The notes under the pieces: generated by a model
What the model saw: the letters and a program-made list of their open reading frames with translations, nothing else
What the model was told of the DNA's origin: nothing
Database searches by the model: none
Translations under genes and position numbers: made by a program
Assembly: GCA_021799935.1 (NCBI GenBank)
Contig: JAJYZM010000080.1
Span: 1 to 5,580, forward strand
Direction: 5' to 3'
Source: a bacterium
GTDB lineage: Bacteria > SZUA-79 > Acidulodesulfobacterales > Acidulodesulfobacteraceae
Length of the DNA stretch: 5,580 bases
Part shown: positions 1-5,580 of the stretch, piece after piece
Position numbering within the stretch: the first letter of the stretch is position 1
How the letters are laid out: each line of letters starts with the position of its first letter

Positions 1-449
1 CAGGCGATATCGTTAAGTCGTTGAAGGGAACCATAAATAAAGAGATAGAAAACTTTTTTTCGCCGGAATTTATCAACAGGATAGACGATATAGTCATATT
101 CTCGCCTCTTACTAAAGAGGAGGTTAAACAGATAGCGTTAATGCACATAGAAACTATAAACAAGACTATGGCGGAACACGGAAAAGAAGTGTCCGTAACC
201 GACGATGCTCTCGATAAGCTCGTGGAAAGCGGATACAGCACAAAATTCGGCGCAAGGTTTCTCAAGCGCACCATAGACGACGTTATCAAGGTTCCATTAA
301 CGCTAAAATGGAAAGAAGGCGATATATTTACCGCGGAACTTTCCGGAGGCGAAATTGTAGTTAACGCAAATAAAAATACGGAAAGGGATACATTGAAAAA
401 GGGTAAAAACGGAAAGGAAAAATACAAGGAGGAGCCTGATTATGTCTGA
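1..449 (+). CDS. Clp-family AAA+ ATPase (ClpC/ClpA-like), C-terminal fragment
   Basis: This is the 3' end of a gene that starts before the window; the reading frame is open from position 3 and stops with TGA at 447-449. About 148 residues are visible. They cover the end of the second AAA+ module and its small C-terminal domain: the FSPEFINRIDDIVIF stretch contains the arginine-finger region, and a GARFLKR motif provides the sensor-2 arginine. The same two landmarks occur in ClpB downstream as [15 protein letters not shown] and GARPLKR. After the D2 small domain comes a lysine- and glutamate-rich tail of about 25 residues. Family members are hexameric ATP-driven unfoldases, and many feed ClpP. 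The region holding a ClpP-docking loop lies just upstream of the window, so ClpP partnership cannot be judged. The GARFLKR motif and diverged tail make it a paralogue, not a broken copy of ClpB. The TTG at 21 is an internal codon, not the true start. The stop codon lies inside the next gene, which suggests translational coupling. Confidence 0.9.
   Translation, partial: GDIVKSLKGTINKEIENFFSPEFINRIDDIVIFSPLTKEEVKQIALMHIETINKTMAEHGKEVSVTDDALDKLVESGYSTKFGARFLKRTIDDVIKVPLTLKWKEGDIFTAELSGGEIVVNANKNTERDTLKKGKNGKEKYKEEPDYV
426..434 (+). promoter_or_regulatory. Strong Shine-Dalgarno site for the DUF1844 gene
   Basis: AAGGAGGAG lies inside the last codons of the upstream Clp ATPase gene, with 7 nt between it and the ATG at 442. 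It supports that ATG as the true start despite the 8-nt overlap with the preceding gene. It also means ribosomes can load independently, even while those finishing the upstream gene pass through. Confidence 0.85.
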
Positions 450-876
450 AAAAAACGAAAAATCATTCAAGGTGGTAGATAAAAGAAAAGTTGCAGATTC
501 CGAAAGCGAAAGCGTAGTTAAAGAAGGAATAGGAGCGGAGCAGGCGGAGGCGGAAAAAGAAACCGCCGGCGAAAAAAATCCCGAAAAAGGTCCAGAGGAA
601 GCACAGGCGGCGCCAAACGCCGAAATCCCTAATTTTGAGGCGGATTTCGCGACTTTTATTTATTCGTTGAATACGCAGGCTTTGCTTTTTATGGGTAAAA
701 TACCGAATCCGATATCAAAAAAGTACGAGAAAGATATAGGCACCGCAAAATACCTCATAGACACTATAGATATGCTTTCTAAAAAAACAAAGGGCAATCT
801 TGACGAAAATGAAGCCAAGCTTATAGAAAACGTTTTATACGACCTAAGAATGGCTTATATTTCAGAAAAAAAGTAA
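442..876 (+). CDS. DUF1844 domain protein, function unknown
   Basis: A 144-residue cytoplasmic protein with no signal peptide or membrane segment. Residues 1-20 include a short FKVVDKRKV motif, which I recall near the N-terminus of many DUF1844 proteins. Residues about 20-62 are a low-complexity linker rich in Glu, Ala and Lys, probably disordered. Residues about 64-144 match the DUF1844 pattern as I remember it: an F-ATFIYSL segment, a 'MGKIPNP' turn, then 'AKYLIDTIDML-KKTKGNL' and a closing 'LYDLRMAYI' helix. Such proteins are usually about 90-150 residues, so this one looks complete. No catalytic residues are evident and no biochemical role is established that I know of. It sits between two Clp ATPase genes, overlapping the first by 8 nt and ending 21 nt before clpB. 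An adaptor or accessory role in protein quality control is possible, but that rests only on position. Confidence 0.85.
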   Translation: MSEKNEKSFKVVDKRKVADSESESVVKEGIGAEQAEAEKETAGEKNPEKGPEEAQAAPNAEIPNFEADFATFIYSLNTQALLFMGKIPNPISKKYEKDIGTAKYLIDTIDMLSKKTKGNLDENEAKLIENVLYDLRMAYISEKK

Positions 877-880
877 AAAA

Positions 881-888
881 GAGGTGAT
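881..888 (+). promoter_or_regulatory. Shine-Dalgarno site of clpB
   Basis: GAGGTGAT matches eight consecutive bases of the complement of the 16S rRNA 3' tail, with 9 nt to the ATG at 898. It fills most of the 21-nt gap after the DUF1844 stop codon. That leaves no room for a promoter in the gap and supports co-transcription of clpB with the upstream genes. Confidence 0.8.
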
Positions 889-897
889 ATATTTTTT

Positions 898-3513
898 ATG
901 AATTTAAATAATTTTACGATAAAATCACAGGAAGTAATCGAACTGACCGTTAATGCGGCTAAAGAGGCTAAAAATCCCGAGGTCGGAGACCTGCATCTTT
1001 TATATGCCCTTCTTAATTATGACGAAAACAGCATTGCCGTTTCTATATTAAAAAAAATAGGCGTCGATTTAAAAGCATTTTCCGCCGAAACGGAAAATGC
1101 CCTGTCAAAGCTTGCGACAGTCGAGGGGGGAATGGAACCCGCGTTTTCTTCGCCTATGAAACGGATACTGGACGCCGCCGAAAAAAATAAAAATGCGATG
1201 AAAGACGATTTTGTTTCCGTAGAGCATTTTATTCTTGCAATGTTCGACGTTAAAGATACAAAGTCTTTCGACATCCTGAAAAAATTCGGCTTAACCAAAG
1301 ATGCGGTTTTAAAAGCTCTTACGGATATAAGAGGCAATACTAAAGTTACGGACCAGAATCCCGAAGACAAATATCAGGCTTTGGAAAAATATACCGTCAA
1401 TTTAACCCAGCTTGCAAAGTCCGGAAAAATAGACCCCGTTATAGGAAGGGATTCCGAAATCAGAAGGCTTATGGAAGTCTTATCGAGGCGGACGAAAAAC
1501 AATCCTGTTTTGATAGGAGACCCTGGCGTAGGTAAAACCGCCATAGTCGAAGGATTGGCAAAAAGAGTCGCCGACGGCGACGTCCCTGAAATTTTAAAAA
1601 ATAAAACGGTTCTTTCGCTTGACCTGGGCGCCCTTATCGCCGGAGCAAAATACAGAGGAGAATTCGAGGACAGGCTTAAAGCCGTCGTAAAAGAAATAAA
1701 ATCCTCTGAAGGAAAAATAATAATATTTATAGACGAGCTTCATAACCTGGTCGGCGCGGGAAAATCCGAAGGGGCTATGGACGCTTCCAATCTTTTAAAA
1801 CCTGCGCTGGCAAGAGGCGAATTGAGAGCCATAGGCGCGACTACTTTGGACGAATACAGGAAGTATATAGAAAAAGACGCCGCCTTGGAGAGAAGGTTTC
1901 AGCCGGTATTCGTGGATGAACCTTCCGTTGAGGATACTATTTCCATACTGAGGGGGCTCAAAGAGCGCTACGAAGCTTATCACGGAATAAGGATAAAAGA
2001 CTCCGCAATTATAGCGGCGGCCACCCTTTCGCACAGGTACATTACGGACAGGTTCCTGCCGGATAAAGCGATAGACCTTATGGATGAAGCATCCGCAAAA
2101 TTAAGAATAGAAATTGATTCTATGCCGACCGCCCTCGACGAGGTTCAGAGGAATATAATAAAAATCAAGATAGAACAGGAGGCATTAAAGAAGGAAAAAG
2201 ACGCGGAATCTAAGAAGAGGATTAGGGAGCTAGACGAAGAACTGGCAAATCTCGAAGAAGATTTCAACCAAAAAAAAGCTAAATGGCAGAACGAGAAAGA
2301 ACACATACAAAAGATAGGAGAAATTAAAAAAGATATAGATTCGTTGAGATTTGAAGAGCAAAAATACGAAAGGGAAGGCAAATACGATAAGGTTGCCGAG
2401 ATAAGATACGGAAAACTTAACGAATTAGAAAAAAAATTAGAAGGCTTAAATAAATCCGTCTTGGAAATGCAGGAAAAAGGTAGTTTCTTAAAAGAAGAAG
2501 TCGATGCCGACGATATCGCAAAGGTCGTAGCAAAATGGACGGGAATTCCGGTCGCAAAACTTATGGAAGGGGAAAAAGAAAAACTTCTGTTGATAGAAGA
2601 ACATCTGCATAACCGCGTAATATCCCAAGATGAGGCGATAAACAGCGTCGCCAATACCGTAAGGCGTTCCAGAGCCGGTTTATCCGATATTAATAAACCG
2701 GTGGGGTCTTTTATGTTTCTCGGTCCTACCGGTGTGGGGAAGACCGAACTGGCAAAGGCTCTTGCCGAGTTTCTGTTCGACGACGAAAACAGCATAGTAA
2801 GAATAGATATGTCGGAATATATGGAAAAACATACCGTATCGAGGCTCATCGGCGCTCCTCCGGGTTACGTCGGATACGAAGAAGGGGGACAGCTTACGGA
2901 AGCGGTAAGGAGGCGTCCGTACAGCGTCGTTTTATTCGATGAAGTCGAAAAAGCCCATCAGGACGTATTTAACGTTTTGCTCCAGCTTCTCGACGACGGA
3001 AGATTAACCGACGGGCAGGGCAGGACGGTCGATTTTAAAAACACTATTGTCATTATGACATCGAATATAGGTTCCGATATAATACAGAGTTACAGCGGAC
3101 AGCATTACGAGGAGATGAAAAACAACGTTATGAATCTTTTGAAAAACCATTTCAGGCCGGAGTTTCTTAACAGGCTCGACGATATAATTATTTTCCATGC
3201 GCTAAATGAAGAAGACATTATAAAAATAGTCAATATCCAGCTGGACAAGTTAAAGAATACGCTTAAAGAAAAGGGAATAGACGCGGATTATACCGAGCCG
3301 CTGGTCGAATTTATAGCGATGGAGGGATACGACCCCGTTTACGGCGCCAGACCGCTAAAAAGGGCAATAAAATCTTTCATACAGGACAGAATAGCGATGG
3401 ATTTACTCTCCGGGGGTATTGTTTCGGGAGACTCTATAGTTTTGGATTACAAAGAAGAGGCAGGCGGAGTGATTATAGAAAAGGCTGTCGTAGTGAACGC
3501 CCGCCCCGTTTAA
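898..3513 (+). CDS. clpB: ClpB protein disaggregase (Hsp100 chaperone)
   Basis: A complete 871-residue protein, close to the usual 850-880 of ClpB. It is a cytoplasmic hexamer that pulls polypeptides out of aggregates with DnaK, using ATP. Domains in order: N-domain with two Clp-N repeats (1-145); first AAA+ module with Walker A GDPGVGKT (207-214), pore loop KYRGEF (Tyr252), Walker B ending IDE (278-280) and arginine fingers at 332-333; a long charged coiled-coil M domain (about 410-530); second AAA+ module with Walker A GPTGVGKT (609-616), pore loop GYVGY (656-660), Walker B LFDE (679-682), arginine finger region FRPEFLNR (752-759) and sensor-2 GARPLKR (816-822). The full-length M domain, and the absence of a [LIV]-G-[FL] ClpP-docking motif around 722-750, separate it from ClpA and ClpC. 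All ATPase residues look intact. It follows the DUF1844 gene by 21 nt. No heat-shock promoter or CIRCE operator is visible directly before it, so its promoter probably lies upstream of the window. Confidence 0.97.
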   Translation: MNLNNFTIKSQEVIELTVNAAKEAKNPEVGDLHLLYALLNYDENSIAVSILKKIGVDLKAFSAETENALSKLATVEGGMEPAFSSPMKRILDAAEKNKNAMKDDFVSVEHFILAMFDVKDTKSFDILKKFGLTKDAVLKALTDIRGNTKVTDQNPEDKYQALEKYTVNLTQLAKSGKIDPVIGRDSEIRRLMEVLSRRTKNNPVLIGDPGVGKTAIVEGLAKRVADGDVPEILKNKTVLSLDLGALIAGAKYRGEFEDRLKAVVKEIKSSEGKIIIFIDELHNLVGAGKSEGAMDASNLLKPALARGELRAIGATTLDEYRKYIEKDAALERRFQPVFVDEPSVEDTISILRGLKERYEAYHGIRIKDSAIIAAATLSHRYITDRFLPDKAIDLMDEASAKLRIEIDSMPTALDEVQRNIIKIKIEQEALKKEKDAESKKRIRELDEELANLEEDFNQKKAKWQNEKEHIQKIGEIKKDIDSLRFEEQKYEREGKYDKVAEIRYGKLNELEKKLEGLNKSVLEMQEKGSFLKEEVDADDIAKVVAKWTGIPVAKLMEGEKEKLLLIEEHLHNRVISQDEAINSVANTVRRSRAGLSDINKPVGSFMFLGPTGVGKTELAKALAEFLFDDENSIVRIDMSEYMEKHTVSRLIGAPPGYVGYEEGGQLTEAVRRRPYSVVLFDEVEKAHQDVFNVLLQLLDDGRLTDGQGRTVDFKNTIVIMTSNIGSDIIQSYSGQHYEEMKNNVMNLLKNHFRPEFLNRLDDIIIFHALNEEDIIKIVNIQLDKLKNTLKEKGIDADYTEPLVEFIAMEGYDPVYGARPLKRAIKSFIQDRIAMDLLSGGIVSGDSIVLDYKEEAGGVIIEKAVVVNARPV

Positions 3514-3523
3514 CGTTATGTTC

Positions 3524-3578
3524 GACAAGAGCTTCTTTGCCATTATGACAAAGAAGCTCTTGTCATTATGACAAAGAA
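3524..3578 (+). repeat. 41-bp near-perfect palindrome plus a partial second copy (23-bp period)
   Basis: The arms GACAAGAGCTTCTTTG (3524-3539) and CAAAGAAGCTCTTGTC (3549-3564) are perfect 16-bp reverse complements. The nine central bases also nearly pair, so the whole 41 bp is one palindrome centred on T3544 with a single mismatched pair. A 15-bp direct repeat, CATTATGACAAAGAA, occurs at 3541-3555 and 3564-3578. The second copy creates another palindrome, TTGTCAT-T-ATGACAA (3560-3574), centred on T3567. The element starts 11 nt after the clpB stop. Neither strand carries a U-run after the stem, so it is not a standard intrinsic terminator, though the hairpin could still affect the 3' end of the clpB mRNA. 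Its distance from the downstream sigma-54-type promoter suits an activator-binding site. The sequence is certain; the function is inference. Confidence 0.75.
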
Positions 3579-3669
3579 TAATAAAAATATCTGTAAATAA
3601 AATCTTATAAAAATTAAATATTGCCGTATAACGCTTGAAAAATATTATATTTTGAAAATTTATATTTTT

Positions 3670-3687
3670 TTGGCATTGTTCTTGCAT
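3670..3687 (+). promoter_or_regulatory. Sigma-54 (RpoN) -24/-12 promoter of the htrA gene
   Basis: TTGGCATTGTTCTTGCAT matches the sigma-54 consensus TTGGCAC-N5-TTGCA/T at nearly every defined position. The invariant GG (3672-3673) and GC (3684-3685) are separated by exactly 10 nt. Counting from the -12 element, transcription should start near 3697, giving a leader of about 38 nt before the ATG at 3735. Sigma-54 promoters need an AAA+ enhancer-binding activator, so the gene would be switched on by a specific signal. A sigma-32-like -35 box, CTTGAAA (3634-3640), lies upstream but has no matching -10. I see no convincing sigma-70 promoter, although this AT-rich region offers weak ones. Confidence 0.75.
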
Positions 3688-3734
3688 ATATAAAAATAGC
3701 AATTAAATAATCGAAAAATAGGAGTTTCAGTATT

Positions 3735-5219
3735 ATGAGTTTAAAATCCGATTCAAAAATTATAGGCGCCGGAGTGGCAGTGCTGATAGGAATAATAGCA
3801 GGGGTAATAATTACGGCTAACCTGCATTTATTTAAAAAATCTATGGCTGACGGAAGCGCGCCCGTAATATATGCCACAAAAGATTCCGCTATGCCCGCGC
3901 AGAACGGCCCCAGCAATTTTATAGCGTTGATAAAACAGGACAAACCTTTTGTGGTCAACGTCAGAACGACCCAGAAAGTAAAAGGCGGGCCATTCCAAAT
4001 GTATCAGAGTCCTTTCGGCAACCAGCCGAATCCTTTCGGGAACTTTTTTAAAAATTTTTTCAATAACGTTCCGCAGAGCAGTTATACCGAAGAAAGCTTA
4101 GGTTCGGGCGTAATTATCAGTAAAAACGGATATATAATAACCAATAACCATGTTATAAACGGCGCGACAAAAATATACGTCAAACTTTCCAACGGAAAGA
4201 CTTTCAGGGCATCGGTCATAGGCAAAGACCCTCAGGTGGACCTTGCTCTTTTGAAGATAAACGACGGCAATAATCTTCCGGCGGCTGTTCTCGGCGATTC
4301 CAACAAGTCGCAGATAGGAGAATGGGTTCTGGCGATAGGAAATCCTTTCGGATTAGGCTGGACGGTTACCAACGGTATAATAAGCGCTAAAGGCAGAGCC
4401 ATAGGAGGTCCCTATGAAGATTTTATACAGACGAATGCGGCGATCAATCCCGGAAACAGCGGAGGACCCCTAATCAATATGAAAGGGCAGGTTATAGGCA
4501 TAAATACCGCTATCATAAAAGGAGCGCAGGGGATAGGATTTTCTATACCGGTAAACGTGGTAAAAGAGGTCCTTCCGGAGCTTGAAACAGGCAAAATTAC
4601 CAGGGGATGGCTCGGAATCGAAATTCAAAAAATATCGCCCGCCCTTAAAAAAGCGTTTAATCTCGAAACTTCACGAGGAGCATTAGTGTCTTCGGTGCTT
4701 CCCGGCGGTCCTGCGGCAAAAGCCGGCTTAAGAAGCGGCGACGTAATAATTAAATTTAACGGAAAAGAAGTTAGGGAGATGTCCCAGCTTCCTTGGCTTG
4801 TCGGGAACACTAAGCCCGGAAGAACCGTTCCTATGGAAATTATCAGGCACGGTAAAAAAGAAATACTTAATATAACCGTCGGAAACTGGAAAAGCCCTAA
4901 AAATTCTTTTAACGAAAAAATTCAGAAAGTTTCGGCGAATAAGCTTGGCATCATCGTAGTGCCGCTTACTCCTCAAAATATGCAGAGCTACGGAATACAA
5001 AACGTCCGCCACGGAGTTATAGTATCGAAAGTTATACCGGGCGGTGCGGGACAAAGAATGGGCATAATGCCGGGAGATGTTATAGAGTCGATAAACCATC
5101 GGACGGTTAACAGTATCGGAGGGTACTTAAACGATATCATGAAAGCCGAAAAATCGAAGCAGTTTCTTTTCTACATAAGAAGAGGAAATATGAAACTGTA
5201 TCTGGCGTATTCGGAGTAA
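3735..5219 (+). CDS. HtrA/DegP-family serine endoprotease with two PDZ domains
   Basis: A 494-residue envelope protease/chaperone of the DegP/DegQ type, which degrades or holds misfolded exported proteins. A hydrophobic segment at about 9-29 follows a short Lys-containing start. It has no clear AXA cleavage site, so it is either an uncleaved membrane anchor or an atypical signal peptide. The trypsin-like domain (about 65-280) has the full triad: His139 (TNNHV), Asp169 (VDLALL) and Ser242 (GNSGGPL). A Phe/Asn/Pro-rich loop at about 86-113, including NFFKNFF, resembles the regulatory LA loop of DegP. PDZ1 is at about 287-385, with binding loop RGWLGIEI (290-297); PDZ2 is at about 400-490, with NKLGIIVV (402-409). 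Two PDZ domains favour DegP/DegQ over DegS. The ATG at 3735 has AGGAG (3720-3724) upstream with 10 nt spacing, and the hydrophobic N-terminus supports this start. It lies 221 nt after clpB behind its own sigma-54-type promoter. A terminator follows. degP, degQ and htrA cannot be told apart from sequence alone. Confidence 0.95.
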   Translation: MSLKSDSKIIGAGVAVLIGIIAGVIITANLHLFKKSMADGSAPVIYATKDSAMPAQNGPSNFIALIKQDKPFVVNVRTTQKVKGGPFQMYQSPFGNQPNPFGNFFKNFFNNVPQSSYTEESLGSGVIISKNGYIITNNHVINGATKIYVKLSNGKTFRASVIGKDPQVDLALLKINDGNNLPAAVLGDSNKSQIGEWVLAIGNPFGLGWTVTNGIISAKGRAIGGPYEDFIQTNAAINPGNSGGPLINMKGQVIGINTAIIKGAQGIGFSIPVNVVKEVLPELETGKITRGWLGIEIQKISPALKKAFNLETSRGALVSSVLPGGPAAKAGLRSGDVIIKFNGKEVREMSQLPWLVGNTKPGRTVPMEIIRHGKKEILNITVGNWKSPKNSFNEKIQKVSANKLGIIVVPLTPQNMQSYGIQNVRHGVIVSKVIPGGAGQRMGIMPGDVIESINHRTVNSIGGYLNDIMKAEKSKQFLFYIRRGNMKLYLAYSE

Positions 5220-5304
5220 TAAGAAAAAATATATAAATAAATATAATAAAGTTTTCTCGAAACCAAGACAAACTGTAAGCTTTCCATCACTCCTCCTAAA
5301 GGTG

Positions 5305-5348
5305 GCCCGGTTCCCTAAAAAGAACCGGGCTATTTATTTCTCCTTTTT
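5305..5348 (+). terminator. Intrinsic terminator after the htrA gene
   Basis: A perfect 9-bp GC-rich stem, GCCCGGTTC (5305-5313) with GAACCGGGC (5322-5330), encloses an 8-nt A-rich loop. It is followed by a U-rich tail, TATTTATTTCTCCTTTTT (5331-5348). The tail is interrupted but strongly T-biased. It lies 85 nt after the htrA stop and should separate that transcript from selB. Opposite the loop, the minus strand reads TTTTT inside the hairpin rather than after it, so a terminator acting in the other direction is unlikely. Confidence 0.85.
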
Positions 5349-5360
5349 AAAAAATAAATT

Positions 5361-5369
5361 TGATAAAAT
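5361..5369 (+). promoter_or_regulatory. Extended -10 promoter element of selB
   Basis: TGATAAAAT fits the extended -10 consensus TGnTATAAT with one mismatch. It lies between the htrA terminator and selB. No recognisable -35 box is present at 16-19 bp spacing, where the sequence is TCCTTT-like; extended -10 promoters can work without one. A start 7 nt after the hexamer falls on or beside the A of the selB ATG at 5376. Confidence 0.5.
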
Positions 5370-5375
5370 TAATAA

Positions 5376-5580
5376 ATGGATACTTTTATCTTAGGAACGG
5401 CAGGACATATAGACCACGGAAAATCTTCCCTTATTAAAGCGCTGACAGGCGTAGAAACGGACAGGCTCGAAGAAGAAAAAAGGCGCGGAATCAGCATAGT
5501 TTTAGGTTACGCAAATATGCTTTTCCCTTCCGGTATTTCGGTGGGTATAGTGGACGTCCCCGGCCATGCAAAATTCATAA
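5376..5580 (+). CDS. selB: Selenocysteine-specific translation elongation factor SelB, N-terminal fragment
   Basis: The first 68 codons of a gene that continues past the window. SelB is a GTPase that carries selenocysteinyl-tRNA(Sec) to the ribosome at UGA codons marked by a SECIS hairpin. Visible motifs: a P-loop GHIDHGKS (10-17), the [15 protein letters not shown] stretch (24-38) typical of SelB, a switch-I-like GISIVLGYA (38-46), and the G3 motif DVPGH (60-64). DVPGH together with the 'TDRLxEEKxRG' pattern points to SelB rather than EF-Tu (DCPGH) or IF-2. The Thr normally found in 'RGIT' or 'RGMT' is Ser40 here, which keeps the hydroxyl. The start is forced: an in-frame TAA (5373-5375) lies directly before the ATG, and the next ATG is beyond the P-loop. 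No Shine-Dalgarno sequence precedes it. The wing domains that bind SECIS, and any selA or tRNA-Sec gene, are outside the window. Confidence 0.93.
   Translation, partial: MDTFILGTAGHIDHGKSSLIKALTGVETDRLEEEKRRGISIVLGYANMLFPSGISVGIVDVPGHAKFI

Noticed and set aside
1336..1360. Internal start producing a short ClpB lacking the N-domain, as in E. coli
   Set aside because: The valine codon near residue 150 is GTT rather than GTG, and no Shine-Dalgarno sequence or suitable ATG is present in the linker.
2145..2849. Long open frame on the minus strand inside clpB
   Set aside because: It lies opposite the M domain and second Walker region of an intact clpB. Its product is a Ser/Phe-rich composition typical of an antisense shadow, and there is no ribosome-binding site or domain.
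1..3513. Upstream Clp gene as a duplicated or broken copy of clpB
   Set aside because: The shared D2 region is only moderately similar, with different motif residues (GARFLKR versus GARPLKR) and different tails. It is a paralogue of another Clp subfamily.
3524..3564. CIRCE heat-shock operator, because the arms flank a 9-nt spacer next to clpB
   Set aside because: The arms do not resemble TTAGCACTC/GAGTGCTAA, and the element lies after clpB, not before it.
3634..3666. Sigma-32 heat-shock promoter starting with CTTGAAA
   Set aside because: The -35 box matches, but no CCCCAT-like -10 follows at 11-16 nt; the downstream sequence is only A/T.
3614..3958. Minus-strand open frame across the intergenic region and the start of the htrA gene
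   Set aside because: It overlaps the sigma-54-type promoter and the htrA N-terminus, lacks a convincing start site and shows no recognisable family. It is explained as the shadow of a coding region plus AT-rich spacer.
5303..5318. Second sigma-54 promoter at TGGCCCGG before selB
   Set aside because: No GC dinucleotide occurs 10 nt after the GG, and the bases are part of the terminator stem.
5252..5330. Riboswitch before selB
   Set aside because: I could not match the spacer to any riboswitch class I know. The only firm structure is the 9-bp terminator stem, and a promoter between it and selB makes control by attenuation unlikely.

Overview
The window reads as a piece of a moderately AT-rich, Gram-negative-type bacterial chromosome. 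Isoleucine is written mostly as ATA and arginine often as AGA/AGG. All five protein genes are on the + strand and no mobile element, CRISPR array, tRNA or rRNA is visible. A DUF1844 protein, a DegP-type HtrA protease, a sigma-54-type promoter and SelB together fit a member of the old 'Deltaproteobacteria' or a neighbouring phylum. That placement is inference; no marker gene fixes it.

Layout. (1) Positions 1-449 hold the 3' end of a Clp-family AAA+ ATPase, probably ClpC/ClpA-like. (2) It overlaps by 8 nt a small acidic DUF1844 protein (442-876). (3) After 21 nt follows a complete ClpB disaggregase (898-3513). These three are tightly packed and probably form the end of one operon. (4) A 221-nt intergenic region (3514-3734) holds a 41-bp near-perfect palindrome, a partial second copy 23 bp further on, and a good match to a sigma-54 (-24/-12) promoter. 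(5) Next is a complete HtrA/DegP-type serine protease with two PDZ domains (3735-5219). (6) A 156-nt spacer (5220-5375) holds a clear intrinsic terminator, then an extended -10 element placed so that transcription would begin at or next to the following start codon. (7) The window ends inside selB, the selenocysteine-specific elongation factor (5376 onward).

How the genes fit together. Four of the five genes are contiguous, and three of those four are protein quality-control genes: a Clp unfoldase, the cytoplasmic disaggregase ClpB, and an envelope protease/chaperone HtrA. HtrA seems to have its own promoter of the type that needs an activator ATPase. The palindromes lie about 130-170 bp upstream of its predicted start, the usual distance for an enhancer site. 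SelB belongs to a different process, selenocysteine insertion at UGA codons, and looks separately transcribed.

The coding content is ordinary, and I do not see a new defence, mobile or biosynthetic system. The signals most worth following are non-coding: the sigma-54 promoter with palindromic repeats before htrA, and the apparent leaderless start of selB.
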